Positions 17,810-25,092 of a stretch of DNA of 64,000 nt are shown piece by piece; position 1 is the stretch's first letter, and the number at the start of each line of letters is the position of its first letter. The notes under the pieces are model-generated. The model was not told the origin of the DNA, ran no database searches, and was given only the letters and a program-made list of their open reading frames with translations. The stretch comes from JAUIAI01 sp050633665. GTDB lineage: Bacteria > Pseudomonadota > Gammaproteobacteria > Burkholderiales > Burkholderiaceae_E. The DNA is taken from positions 124,001-188,000 of the forward strand of contig JBOEGY010000005.1 of NCBI GenBank assembly GCA_050633665.1, given 5' to 3'. Both the position numbers and the translations under genes were made by a program.

Positions 17810-18483
17810 GCGAGCTGTGCAATCAACTGGGTGCTGCTGCTGACCGAACCAAAGACGCCGCCTTGCATCTTGATCATGCTAATAGCCGCGTCGTGGTTGC
17901 TACGATCGGTTGCGCCACAGCAGTCTGATAACAGCAGGCATTCAAAGCCACGGTCGTTAGCTTCACGCATTGTCGTGTGGACGCACACATCGGTCGTGAT
18001 GCCGGTCAGCACCAGGTTTTCAATGCCTCTGGTGCGCAAGATCAGTTCCAGATCGGTTGCGTAAAAGCTGCCTTTGCCAGGTTTGTCGATAATGGGTTCC
18101 TGCTCCTGCGGTGCCAGCTCCGGAATGATTTCCCAGCCCGGTTCGCCACGCACGAGAATCTTCCCGCAGGGTCCGGGGTCGCCGATCCCGGCGCCGACTT
18201 GTCGGGATCGCCATTGTTTGTTGGCCGGCAGATCAGAAAGGTCGGGCCGGTGTCCTTCTCTGGTGTGAATGATGGAATAGCCCCCGGAGCGCATCGCATT
18301 CAGCACGCGCTGGATTGGCTCTATTGGCGCACGGGTCAGGCTTAAGTCGTAGCCCATCGAATCGACATAGCCGCCAACCCCGCAGAAATCGGTTTGCATA
18401 TCAATCACGATCAACGCCGTATTGTTCGCGCGAAGATCGCCATTGAACGGCCAGTGATAAGGATCTGCGTTCACTTTGGTCAT
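17806..18483 (-). CDS. biuH: Biuret amidohydrolase-like cysteine hydrolase
   Basis: A 225-residue isochorismatase-family enzyme that closely resembles biuret hydrolase (BiuH), which converts biuret to allophanate and ammonia. The catalytic triad is Asp28 (IVIDMQTDF), Lys134 (IDKPGKGSF) and Cys167 (GITTDVCVHTTMREANDRG). Segments such as DPYHWPFNG, CGVGGYVDSMGYDLSL, HTREGHRPDL and GAGIGDPGPCGKIL fit biuret hydrolases as I remember them, and the product would feed AtzF in the same operon. Peroxyureidoacrylate amidohydrolase (RutB) is the main alternative, but no other rut gene is present. The start at 18483 gives an ATGA overlap with the formamidase gene. A longer frame to 18561 is not supported. 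Confidence 0.8.
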   Translation of the reverse strand: MTKVNADPYHWPFNGDLRANNTALIVIDMQTDFCGVGGYVDSMGYDLSLTRAPIEPIQRVLNAMRSGGYSIIHTREGHRPDLSDLPANKQWRSRQVGAGIGDPGPCGKILVRGEPGWEIIPELAPQEQEPIIDKPGKGSFYATDLELILRTRGIENLVLTGITTDVCVHTTMREANDRGFECLLLSDCCGATDRSNHDAAISMIKMQGGVFGSVSSSTQLIAQLA

Positions 18484-19481
18484 GATTCTTCCCCGTAGGC
18501 CCGGGTTGGGGCTTCGAAACCACAGGAGGTGCCGTCTTTTATCGCGACTTCGCTCTCCCACGGCAGTCGGTATTCGCCTGCTATCAAGTCGTGCATGTAG
18601 GAATAAGGGCAGTCTTGCGCGCCACCTTTGACGGCGACATAGCCGCGATGCCCGAACTGGTAGATATTGTTTTCAACACCCCAGTGCTGGCGGGCTTCCC
18701 GGATCAGGTCCGGGCGCAACTCTGCGCTGACGATTTCGTCCGCCCGCCCGGTCTTCCCGTGTGCGATGATGCTGCCATCGAAGTTGACAATCATGGCTTC
18801 GCCCATGCTGTCGAACGTGCCATCACTGCCGCACATACATACATTAGCTGTTGCCATCAGATTGCAAAATGCATTGGATTGATTGGTGAACTGCCAACTC
18901 TGTCGAATCGGTGCGGTATAGCCGGCGGTGCGGATCATGATTTCCGCGCCTTTGTAAGCACACTCGCGGGCCATTTCAGGGAACATTCCGTCATGACAGA
19001 TGATTAGCGACAGCTTGCATCCGTTGGGTCCGTCTATAACGGGTATCCCGGTGTTGCCCGGCTCCCAGGGTTCAACCGGAACCCAGGGATGCATTTTTCG
19101 GTAGTAAAGTTTCAGCTCGCCCTGGTTGTCGATCACCAGGCCGCTGTTATAAGGCATGCCCTGCGGGTTTAACTCCATGATCGAGAAACAACCCCAGATG
19201 TTATTGTCAAGACAAGCCTGTTTGAACGCGGCGACCTCCGGCCCATCCAATGTGCACATAATGGCCGGATTGGTATCCATACTCAGGCCGTGCAGGGAGT
19301 ATTCCGGAAAGACAACCAGATCCATACCGGCAAGATTTCGCCGCGCTTTGCCAACCATCTCGACAATGCGCGCGGTTTGTCCAGCCAGATCATCCGGCGT
19401 CTGCACCACGGGTAGCTGCAACTGGACCATGCCAATCACTACGCCGTTCGGCGATTTATTGAGTCCGCCCAATCCGTTCAT
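18480..19481 (-). CDS. amiF: Formamidase (AmiF type)
   Basis: This 333-residue nitrilase-superfamily enzyme matches AmiF formamidase, which converts formamide to formate and ammonia. The Glu-Lys-Cys triad is at Glu60 (VVFPEYSLHG), Lys129 (LYYRKMHPW) and Cys162 (IICHDGMFPE). The segments GLENNIYxxGHRGYVA-like (GVENNIYQFGHRGYVA) and AGEYRLPWE are characteristic of AmiF and distinguish it, together with length, from the aliphatic amidase AmiE. A GGGAG ribosome site lies before the ATG. It sits 11 bases after a BMP-type permease gene and overlaps the biuret hydrolase gene by four bases. Confidence 0.9.
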   Translation of the reverse strand: MNGLGGLNKSPNGVVIGMVQLQLPVVQTPDDLAGQTARIVEMVGKARRNLAGMDLVVFPEYSLHGLSMDTNPAIMCTLDGPEVAAFKQACLDNNIWGCFSIMELNPQGMPYNSGLVIDNQGELKLYYRKMHPWVPVEPWEPGNTGIPVIDGPNGCKLSLIICHDGMFPEMARECAYKGAEIMIRTAGYTAPIRQSWQFTNQSNAFCNLMATANVCMCGSDGTFDSMGEAMIVNFDGSIIAHGKTGRADEIVSAELRPDLIREARQHWGVENNIYQFGHRGYVAVKGGAQDCPYSYMHDLIAGEYRLPWESEVAIKDGTSCGFEAPTRAYGEES

Positions 19482-19492
19482 ATCTACACTCC

Positions 19493-20425
19493 CTAGTGAC
19501 TGGTCTGACGTTGAATTTCGCCGGGTGCGCCGGTCAGTGCCCGGGTTGTCGAACTGCTCGCAATCAACACACCCAGGGTGAGCACAAATGGCGCGGCGTA
19601 GGTCAGGTAGTAGCTGCTGGTGAAGCCAACCGATTGCAGTGCCGGGCCAAGCGCGCCGGCGCCGCCAAAAATCATCGCCGCGCCGACGCAGTAGATCGGC
19701 TGCCAGCGGGCAAAGATCACCAGCGCCACTGCGATAAGTCCCTGCCCGGATGAGATCCCCTCATTCCAGCTTCCCGGGTAGTACAGGGAAAGGTAAGCGC
19801 CACCGATGCCGGCCAGTGCGCCGCCGGCCGCCGTGCTCAGCAGGCGAATCCAGTTCGGGTTGAAGCCCAGCGCCCGTGCAGCCTCGGTACTGTCGCCCAC
19901 CACACGAACCGTTAAGCCAAAGCGGGTAGACCGGAGCAACCAGGCCATCGCCACAGCCAGGGCGACACCCAGTGGAAACAAGATGTTGACTTTCAGTGCT
20001 GCCTGAACCTGGCTGGAGTCGGACCACCAACCCAGGTCTAACGATGGCAGGTCTGGTGCAACCGGCTGGACATAGGGTTTGCCAAAATAAAACGCCAGGC
20101 CGGTGCCGAGCAGCATTAACGCAATGCCAATTGCAATATCGTTGACACGCGGTAGCTGACAACAAACTGCATGCAGGCAACCGAACAAGAGGCCGGCAAT
20201 GGCCGCGGCGCAGACGCCAATCCATGGGGAGCCCGATTCAACCGCCAGGGCATAGCCGGCCATCGCACCAAAAACAAGAGTGCCTTCAAGTCCGAGATTG
20301 ATGCGCCCGGATCGTTCGGTCAGGCACTCTCCCAGGCTGACAAAGATAAATGGGGTTGAAACGCGAATCGCACCAGCGAGCATCGCCAGGGGAACCCCCC
20401 ACAGACCGAGTTCAGTGTCGGTCAT
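19493..20425 (-). CDS. BMP-type ABC transporter permease (YufQ-like)
   Basis: An inner-membrane permease of 310 residues of the branched-chain/ribose/nucleoside superfamily with about eight to ten hydrophobic segments. Landmarks are ECLTERSGRINLGLEGTLVFGAMAGYA near the N-terminus and the GFNPNWIRLLSTAAGGALAGIGGAYL loop. The start at 20425 overlaps the stop of the preceding permease gene in ATGA fashion. An ATG four codons upstream is possible. It should form a heterodimer with the protein encoded immediately upstream. Confidence 0.9.
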   Translation of the reverse strand: MTDTELGLWGVPLAMLAGAIRVSTPFIFVSLGECLTERSGRINLGLEGTLVFGAMAGYALAVESGSPWIGVCAAAIAGLLFGCLHAVCCQLPRVNDIAIGIALMLLGTGLAFYFGKPYVQPVAPDLPSLDLGWWSDSSQVQAALKVNILFPLGVALAVAMAWLLRSTRFGLTVRVVGDSTEAARALGFNPNWIRLLSTAAGGALAGIGGAYLSLYYPGSWNEGISSGQGLIAVALVIFARWQPIYCVGAAMIFGGAGALGPALQSVGFTSSYYLTYAAPFVLTLGVLIASSSTTRALTGAPGEIQRQTSH

Positions 20426-21528
20426 GACTGGCGCCATTGTTCAGGCGTGAACATTTTGAGTCGGCCGTAGACTGACTCGCTGACCAGAATCGAAATAAAG
20501 ACGAAGCCTTGCATCACCAGAATCGTTGCGTCAGGTAGATCCATGCGTCGCTGTATCAAGCCACTTGACGCTTCAAAGCCGGCGAGCAGGATGGTCGTTG
20601 GAATGATCGCCAGCGGGTGGTGTTGCGCCATGAATCCAATCAGAATGCCGGTATAGCCGAAGCCCGCATTGAGTGAGGCATTGGCTGACCCGTGAACTGC
20701 CGCAACTTCATAAAACCCGGCTAGTCCGGCGCAGGCGCCGCCCAGTGCACAAAAGCCGACCATGAGTTTGCCCACAGGCAGACCTTGTATCTGTGCGGCA
20801 CGGGCATTGCCGCCGGCAATTCGAGCGGCAAACCCCCAACGGGTGTAGTCAATCAGAATCCAGCAGGCAACACAGGCGACTATTCCGGCGACCAGCCCCC
20901 AGTGCACATCCAGCCCGGGCAATGCGCCGATGCGATGGCTTTCATCAATTGGCGAAGTGGACGGCTTGTTAAGGCTGCCGGGGTCTCGGAGCGGACCCTC
21001 GACGAAATGATTCAACAAAGCGATCGCAATATAGGCAAGCAACAGACTGGCGATGGTTTCATTGACACCCCGCCGAAAGCGAAGCGCTCCGACCAGGCCG
21101 ATCCATACGCCGCCGGCGAGCATCGCGCTGGCGGCCATCAAGGTCAGCGCTGGCAGTGCCGGGAGTTGATTCAGGTTGGCACCCAGGGCGCCGGCCGCCA
21201 GGCCGCCCAGGACAACGGCGCCTTCACCGCCAATCACAATCAGGCCAAGTCGAGCCGGCAGCGCGACGCACAAGGCCGTCAAGAGCAACGGCGCAGCCCG
21301 GGAGAGGGTATTGCCCCACGAGAAGCTCGTGCCGAAACCTGCTTTGTAAACCAGTGCCCAGAATTGAACCGGCGATTTGCTTTGCAACAAGAGAAAAACA
21401 GAGAACAACAACAAACCGGCCAGCAGCGCTCCCAGGGGAATGAGTAAACGTTCCGAGCGGCGCGCCAGCCAGGCCAGCCGAGCTGGCATGACGAAGACGG
21501 GCGCCGGGGAGGTCAGGTTGGTTTGCAC
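20422..21528 (-). CDS. BMP-type ABC transporter permease (YufP-like)
   Basis: This 368-residue inner-membrane permease has a longer N-terminus than its partner, as expected for the YufP/NupP type. Visible markers are the helical SFSWGNTLSRAAPLLLTALCVALPARLGLIVIGGEGAVVLGG segment, RRGVNETIASLLLAYIAIALLNH, and GGNARAAQIQGLPVGKLMVGFCALGGACAGLAG. It lies 13 bases after the binding-protein gene and is coupled to the second permease gene. The pair should carry the solute captured by the BMP-family receptor. Confidence 0.9.
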   Translation of the reverse strand: MQTNLTSPAPVFVMPARLAWLARRSERLLIPLGALLAGLLLFSVFLLLQSKSPVQFWALVYKAGFGTSFSWGNTLSRAAPLLLTALCVALPARLGLIVIGGEGAVVLGGLAAGALGANLNQLPALPALTLMAASAMLAGGVWIGLVGALRFRRGVNETIASLLLAYIAIALLNHFVEGPLRDPGSLNKPSTSPIDESHRIGALPGLDVHWGLVAGIVACVACWILIDYTRWGFAARIAGGNARAAQIQGLPVGKLMVGFCALGGACAGLAGFYEVAAVHGSANASLNAGFGYTGILIGFMAQHHPLAIIPTTILLAGFEASSGLIQRRMDLPDATILVMQGFVFISILVSESVYGRLKMFTPEQWRQS

Positions 21529-21540
21529 GGGGCAGCGTGA

Positions 21541-22668
21541 TCAGGAGGTTGAACCGATCACGCCTTCAACGAGATAGTCCATACTTTCGAGCGCAACATC
21601 AGACTCAACATAAGACTCGCCCGCTTTGGCGATAGTCTTGCCCTTGTTGTCTTTGAGCGGCCCCTTAATCGCGGCAAATCCACCTTTCATGATTTGTGCT
21701 TTTGTCGCCTCGAACTGTTTGCGCGCCGGCTCCGAAACCGCCGAACCCAGCGGGCTCATTTTGACAAAGCCATCGGCCAGTCCACCGCGAACAAAATTCG
21801 ATATCGGTTTGCCGGCGAGCTGCGCCTGAACCATATCGGTATAGACCTTCGCCCAGTTCCACTCGGCTCCGGTCAGATACTTCTCCGGAGCCAGCGCGGT
21901 CTGGTCGGCGTGGTAACCGCAAACATAGGCGCCTCGACCTGCGGCAGTCTCGACGACGACCTTCGGCCCGTCGACATGGCAGGTGATCACATCAGCGCCC
22001 TGATCGACCAGCGCGTTAGTGGCTTCAGCTTCTTTCACGGCCAACGACCATTCACCCGTGAAGATCACCTGGCAGGTGATGCTTGGATCAACAGAGCGCG
22101 CGCCGAGCAGAAACGAATTGATGTTCAGCAGTACCTGCGGGATGGGTTTGGCCGCGACAAATCCGATTTTCTTGGATTTGCTCATATGACCGGCCACCAC
22201 GCCGTTCAGATACTGCCCCATGCCGATATAACCGAAATACGAGCCGACATTGGCCGGATGAGTGCCTTCTTTCCACAGGCCGCCGCAATGCTCAAATCGC
22301 AACTCAGGGTATTTCGGGGCGACAGCCAGGATGTGCGGATCAAAGTAGCCGAACGAGGTCGGAAACATCATCTTTGCGCCATCCAGTTCAATCATGCTCT
22401 GCATGGACTTCTGAACGTCTACCGTTTCTGCGACGCTTTCTTCTTCGACGACTTTCACGCCGGAAAGTTTTTTGATCGCCGCTGCACCTTCCGCGTGAGA
22501 TTGGTTGTAGCCATAGTCATCCTTGGGGCCGACGTAAATAAATCCGACGGTCAAGTCTTCAGCATGCGCGAAGCGGGCCGGCGCGGCCAGTCCGAACGCG
22601 GCGGCGCCGAGTGCCATGCCTCCGGTGCGAAGTGCCTGACGGCGGCCGAAAAACTGTTTAGATCCCAT
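21541..22668 (-). CDS. BMP-family ABC transporter substrate-binding protein
   Basis: This 375-residue periplasmic receptor is of the BMP/PnrA (Med-like) family, whose known ligands include nucleosides and related small solutes. The N-terminus GRRQALRTGGMALGAAAFGLAAPARFAHA looks like a Tat or long Sec signal. Family landmarks are VGFIYVGPKDDYGYNQSHAEGA, FPTSFGYFDP, NVGSYFGYIGMGQYLNGVVAG and GADVITCHVDGPKVV. A longer frame to 22818 runs through the divergent promoter region and into the LysR gene, so I chose ATG 22668. It is the first gene of the amide-nitrogen operon and the most likely site of promoter control by the LysR protein. Confidence 0.92.
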   Translation of the reverse strand: MGSKQFFGRRQALRTGGMALGAAAFGLAAPARFAHAEDLTVGFIYVGPKDDYGYNQSHAEGAAAIKKLSGVKVVEEESVAETVDVQKSMQSMIELDGAKMMFPTSFGYFDPHILAVAPKYPELRFEHCGGLWKEGTHPANVGSYFGYIGMGQYLNGVVAGHMSKSKKIGFVAAKPIPQVLLNINSFLLGARSVDPSITCQVIFTGEWSLAVKEAEATNALVDQGADVITCHVDGPKVVVETAAGRGAYVCGYHADQTALAPEKYLTGAEWNWAKVYTDMVQAQLAGKPISNFVRGGLADGFVKMSPLGSAVSEPARKQFEATKAQIMKGGFAAIKGPLKDNKGKTIAKAGESYVESDVALESMDYLVEGVIGSTS

Positions 22669-22795
22669 GAGCTGTGTCCTCGATTTTGAGTGGTTGTCGA
22701 GAGCCGGTCGCCGGGTGTGGCGCTGGGTAATCGACGGATAAGCGGATCCTAGGCGGCTTATGTGATTCGGTCTGCTGTTAATATGACAACGCACT

Positions 22796-22812
22796 GGTGC
22801 AAAAATTGCACC
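22796..22812. promoter_or_regulatory. Perfect LysR-type operator palindrome
   Basis: The 17-bp sequence GGTGCAAAAATTGCACC is a perfect inverted repeat (GGTGCAA-N3-TTGCACC) and contains the T-N11-A core of a LysR-type box (22798-22810). It lies between the divergent LysR gene and the 13-gene amide operon, 127 bp from the operon's first ATG. It overlaps the furthest-upstream possible start of the LysR gene, which argues that translation begins further down. Confidence 0.7.
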
Positions 22813-22835
22813 GCTCACTCATCGAGAGAATTGGA

Positions 22836-23741
22836 TTGAGACATCTGCAGTCTTTTCGTTTTGTTGATGCGGTCGCCCGCGCCGGCTCGATCCGGAGTGC
22901 GGCGGAAACACTCGCTATTACGCCGTCTGCACTCAATCGACGGATTCAGGCGCTTGAAGAAGAACTGGGCGTACAGATCTTCGAGCGCTTACCGAGAGGG
23001 GTTCGGCTCAGTACGGCGGGCGAGGTGTTGATTCACCATATTCGTACGCAGATTTCCGATATGGAGCGGGTTAGGTCGCAAATCGCGGATTTGTCCGGCG
23101 TGCGGCGCGGGCACGTGTCGATTGCCTGTAGTCAAGCCTTATTGCCTTATTTTCTGCCGGAGCAAATCGCCTGTTACCGGCGTGATCACCCGGGCGTGAC
23201 GTTTAGCGTTTACCTGCGCGACCGGGCCGCTGCTGAGGCATCGCTGGTGGATCACTCCGCGGATCTTGCGCTGGTGTTTGAGCCGGTGCGGCTGGCCGAA
23301 TTTCAGACACTGGTAACCGTTCGCCAGCCGGTACACGGGGTGATGGCTGCCGATCATCCACTGGCGAGTCAGAAAACCCTGCGTCTGCGGCAATGTCTGA
23401 CCTATCCCATTGCCTTGCCGACCGCCGCTTATGGCGTGCGGCATTTACTTGAGGCGGCAATGCTCCGTTCGTCTCTGACGCTTGCGCCGGTGGTGGAGTC
23501 CGACAGTTTCGAGTTTCTTCGGAATTACGCCATGTCGGAGAGTCTGATTTCATTTCAGATTCCGATTGGCCTGCATGCGGCGAGCGAAGTGCCCGGGCTG
23601 ATTGCCCGGCCGGTAGACGAGCGTGATACACCGGCCGGTACGCTTTACGTGGGCCAGTTGAGAAGTCGCAGCCTGCCAGTGGCTGCGGCTCGCTTTGCCG
23701 ATCAGATTTCCGCCGTTCTGCAACAACGTTACGACCAGTAA
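22836..23741 (+). CDS. LysR-family transcriptional regulator of the amide-nitrogen operon
   Basis: A LysR-type regulator of about 301 residues. The N-terminal winged helix-turn-helix is clear: VARAGSIRSAAETLAITPSALNRRIQALEEELGVQIFERLPRGVRLSTAG, followed by the two-lobed effector domain. A GTG at 22797 would add 13 residues but lies inside the perfect palindrome and has no ribosome site. TTG 22836 has GAGAGA six bases before it and yields a normal LysR N-terminus. It is divergent from the operon and is its obvious regulator, probably autoregulated through the shared palindrome. The inducer is likely an imported amide, ureide or pathway intermediate. Confidence 0.88.
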   Translation: MRHLQSFRFVDAVARAGSIRSAAETLAITPSALNRRIQALEEELGVQIFERLPRGVRLSTAGEVLIHHIRTQISDMERVRSQIADLSGVRRGHVSIACSQALLPYFLPEQIACYRRDHPGVTFSVYLRDRAAAEASLVDHSADLALVFEPVRLAEFQTLVTVRQPVHGVMAADHPLASQKTLRLRQCLTYPIALPTAAYGVRHLLEAAMLRSSLTLAPVVESDSFEFLRNYAMSESLISFQIPIGLHAASEVPGLIARPVDERDTPAGTLYVGQLRSRSLPVAAARFADQISAVLQQRYDQ

Positions 23742-23865
23742 CCGGTCGAAATCGGCCCGATACTGCCCCAATACCGGGATTACGGGATTGGTTTGCCATG
23801 GCAATATCACTACGCTGGAGGCCGGCTCAAAGAGGGTTAACTGGAGCTGCTTGGGGAATGACACC

Positions 23866-24366
23866 GTGAATGAACAGACGATCTCTGCCGGAAGCTCGAG
23901 GTTGGCGAACGCGTCCGCCGCGCCGGATCACGTGAGGCCTCTACAGCTCCTGGTGGTGACCCATGATCAGCGCTTGCTGAAGCGGCTGATTACGGCGACC
24001 AGCGCCGCCAGGGCAATCCAGATTTGCGGTTGGGTTTCCGCCGCTGAGGAACTGGCCGCGACCACCGACATTGAGTCGCTGGATATCGCCCTGATCGATT
24101 TCGACATGCCGTTATGGGCCAGCGTTGGCGCGATCCGGCTCCTGTTCACTCAAACGCCTACAGTGCAGATCATGGCCGTATTCTCGGCGGCCAATACAGC
24201 CGAAGCGATGAGCGCCGTGCGCGCCGGCGCCAATGCCTGCCTGCTTAAAGAAGGTCAGAGTGGCGCCCAGATGACTCAGGCTTTGCAGGCACTGGCCGCA
24301 GGCTCCAGTACGATCAGTCCAGAGATCGCCCGGCAACTGGTGAATGCAATACGCCAGCCGCACTAA
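23866..24366 (+). CDS. Stand-alone response-regulator receiver protein
   Basis: This 166-residue protein has one receiver domain after about 25 polar residues. The phospho-acceptor Asp (IALIDFDMP), the switch Ser (MAVFSAAN) and the conserved Lys (ACLLKEG) are all present, so it should be phosphorylatable. The C-terminal stretch (TQALQALAAGSSTISPEIARQLVNAI) looks like the linker of NarL-type regulators, but the DNA-binding HTH that normally follows is missing and the frame ends. I see no remnant of it in the 66 bp before the next gene. Start is GTG 23866 with GGGGA eight bases before it. It precedes the two-component operon and may act as a phosphate sink or partner. Confidence 0.7.
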   Translation: MNEQTISAGSSRLANASAAPDHVRPLQLLVVTHDQRLLKRLITATSAARAIQICGWVSAAEELAATTDIESLDIALIDFDMPLWASVGAIRLLFTQTPTVQIMAVFSAANTAEAMSAVRAGANACLLKEGQSGAQMTQALQALAAGSSTISPEIARQLVNAIRQPH

Positions 24367-24370
24367 TCGC

Positions 24371-24387
24371 TTTAAGTTTCGTTTAAG
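24371..24387 (+). promoter_or_regulatory. PmrA/QseB-type direct-repeat box upstream of response regulator
   Basis: TTTAAG-TTTCG-TTTAAG is a tandem hexamer repeat with a five-base spacer, exactly the architecture of boxes recognised by PmrA/QseB-type regulators (YTTAAK-N5-YTTAAK). It lies 45 bp before the response-regulator gene. A near-identical box is found before the HtrA gene at 26458-26474. This points to autoregulation. Confidence 0.7.
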
Positions 24388-24432
24388 CTGATTTGGGTAC
24401 AAATCCTATTTACCCGCAATGACAGGCCAGGC

Positions 24433-25092
24433 ATGCGAGTTCTGCTGATTGAAGATGACGCCATGATCGGAGATGCCGTTGGGCAGGCACTTCAGCGCGC
24501 GGATTACGCCGTGGACTGGGTTCGTGATGCGGAGCAGGCAGACACTGCGTTGCGAGCCCAGCAATATGACGCGGTATTGCTTGATCTCGGTTTACCCGGG
24601 CGGGACGGTCTGAGCGTCTTGCGGGACATTCGGTCGCGTGGCGAACAGGTTCCGGTGTTGATCGTCACCGCCCGCGACACTGTCACAAACCGTATTGACG
24701 GACTCGACGCCGGGGCCGATGACTATCTCTTGAAACCGTTTGATGTCGATGAACTCCTGGCTCGTTTGCGAGCGCTTATCCGGCGTAGCGCGGGTCGGGC
24801 CGAGCCGGCCTGGTCATTTGGCAGCCTCGAAGTGGATACGGTCAACAAGCGCGTATTGCTGGCGGGGTCGCCGGTTGTTTTGTCGGGACGGGAATGGGCG
24901 GTGTTAGAGCCGCTTGTCAGCAGGCCGGGGCAGATCCTGTCACGGGCGCAACTCGAAGAAAAACTCTACGGCTGGGGCGAAGAGATCAGCAGTAATGCGG
25001 TTGAAGTGTATGTGCATAAACTGCGCCGCAAGCTAGGCACGCAGGCGATTCGTAATGTTCGCGGACTGGGTTATATGGTGCCCGCTCCGTGA
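24433..25092 (+). CDS. OmpR-family response regulator (QseB/PmrA-like)
   Basis: A 219-residue regulator with a receiver domain (1-115) and an OmpR-type winged-helix output domain (125-219). Acidic residues at the N-terminus (EDDAMI), the phospho-acceptor in DAVLLDLGLPGRDG (Asp51), Thr in LIVTARD and Lys in DDYLLKPF are all intact. The output domain ends with the typical NAVEVYVHKLRRKLGTQAIRNVRGLGYM. It overlaps the sensor kinase gene by four bases (GTGA). The boxes before this gene and before the HtrA gene match the half-site pattern of this subfamily, so it probably controls both. Confidence 0.93.
   Translation: MRVLLIEDDAMIGDAVGQALQRADYAVDWVRDAEQADTALRAQQYDAVLLDLGLPGRDGLSVLRDIRSRGEQVPVLIVTARDTVTNRIDGLDAGADDYLLKPFDVDELLARLRALIRRSAGRAEPAWSFGSLEVDTVNKRVLLAGSPVVLSGREWAVLEPLVSRPGQILSRAQLEEKLYGWGEEISSNAVEVYVHKLRRKLGTQAIRNVRGLGYMVPAP

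Noticed and set aside
18484..18561. Longer start for the biuret hydrolase-like gene
   Set aside because: It would overlap the formamidase coding end by 82 bases and add a basic segment not expected in the family; ATG 18483 gives an ATGA overlap.
21694..22689. 331-codon plus-strand frame
   Set aside because: It is antisense to the BMP-family receptor gene, which has the correct family motifs and operon position.
22797..22835. GTG 22797 as LysR start
   Set aside because: It lies inside the operator palindrome and has no ribosome site; the TTG at 22836 fits better.
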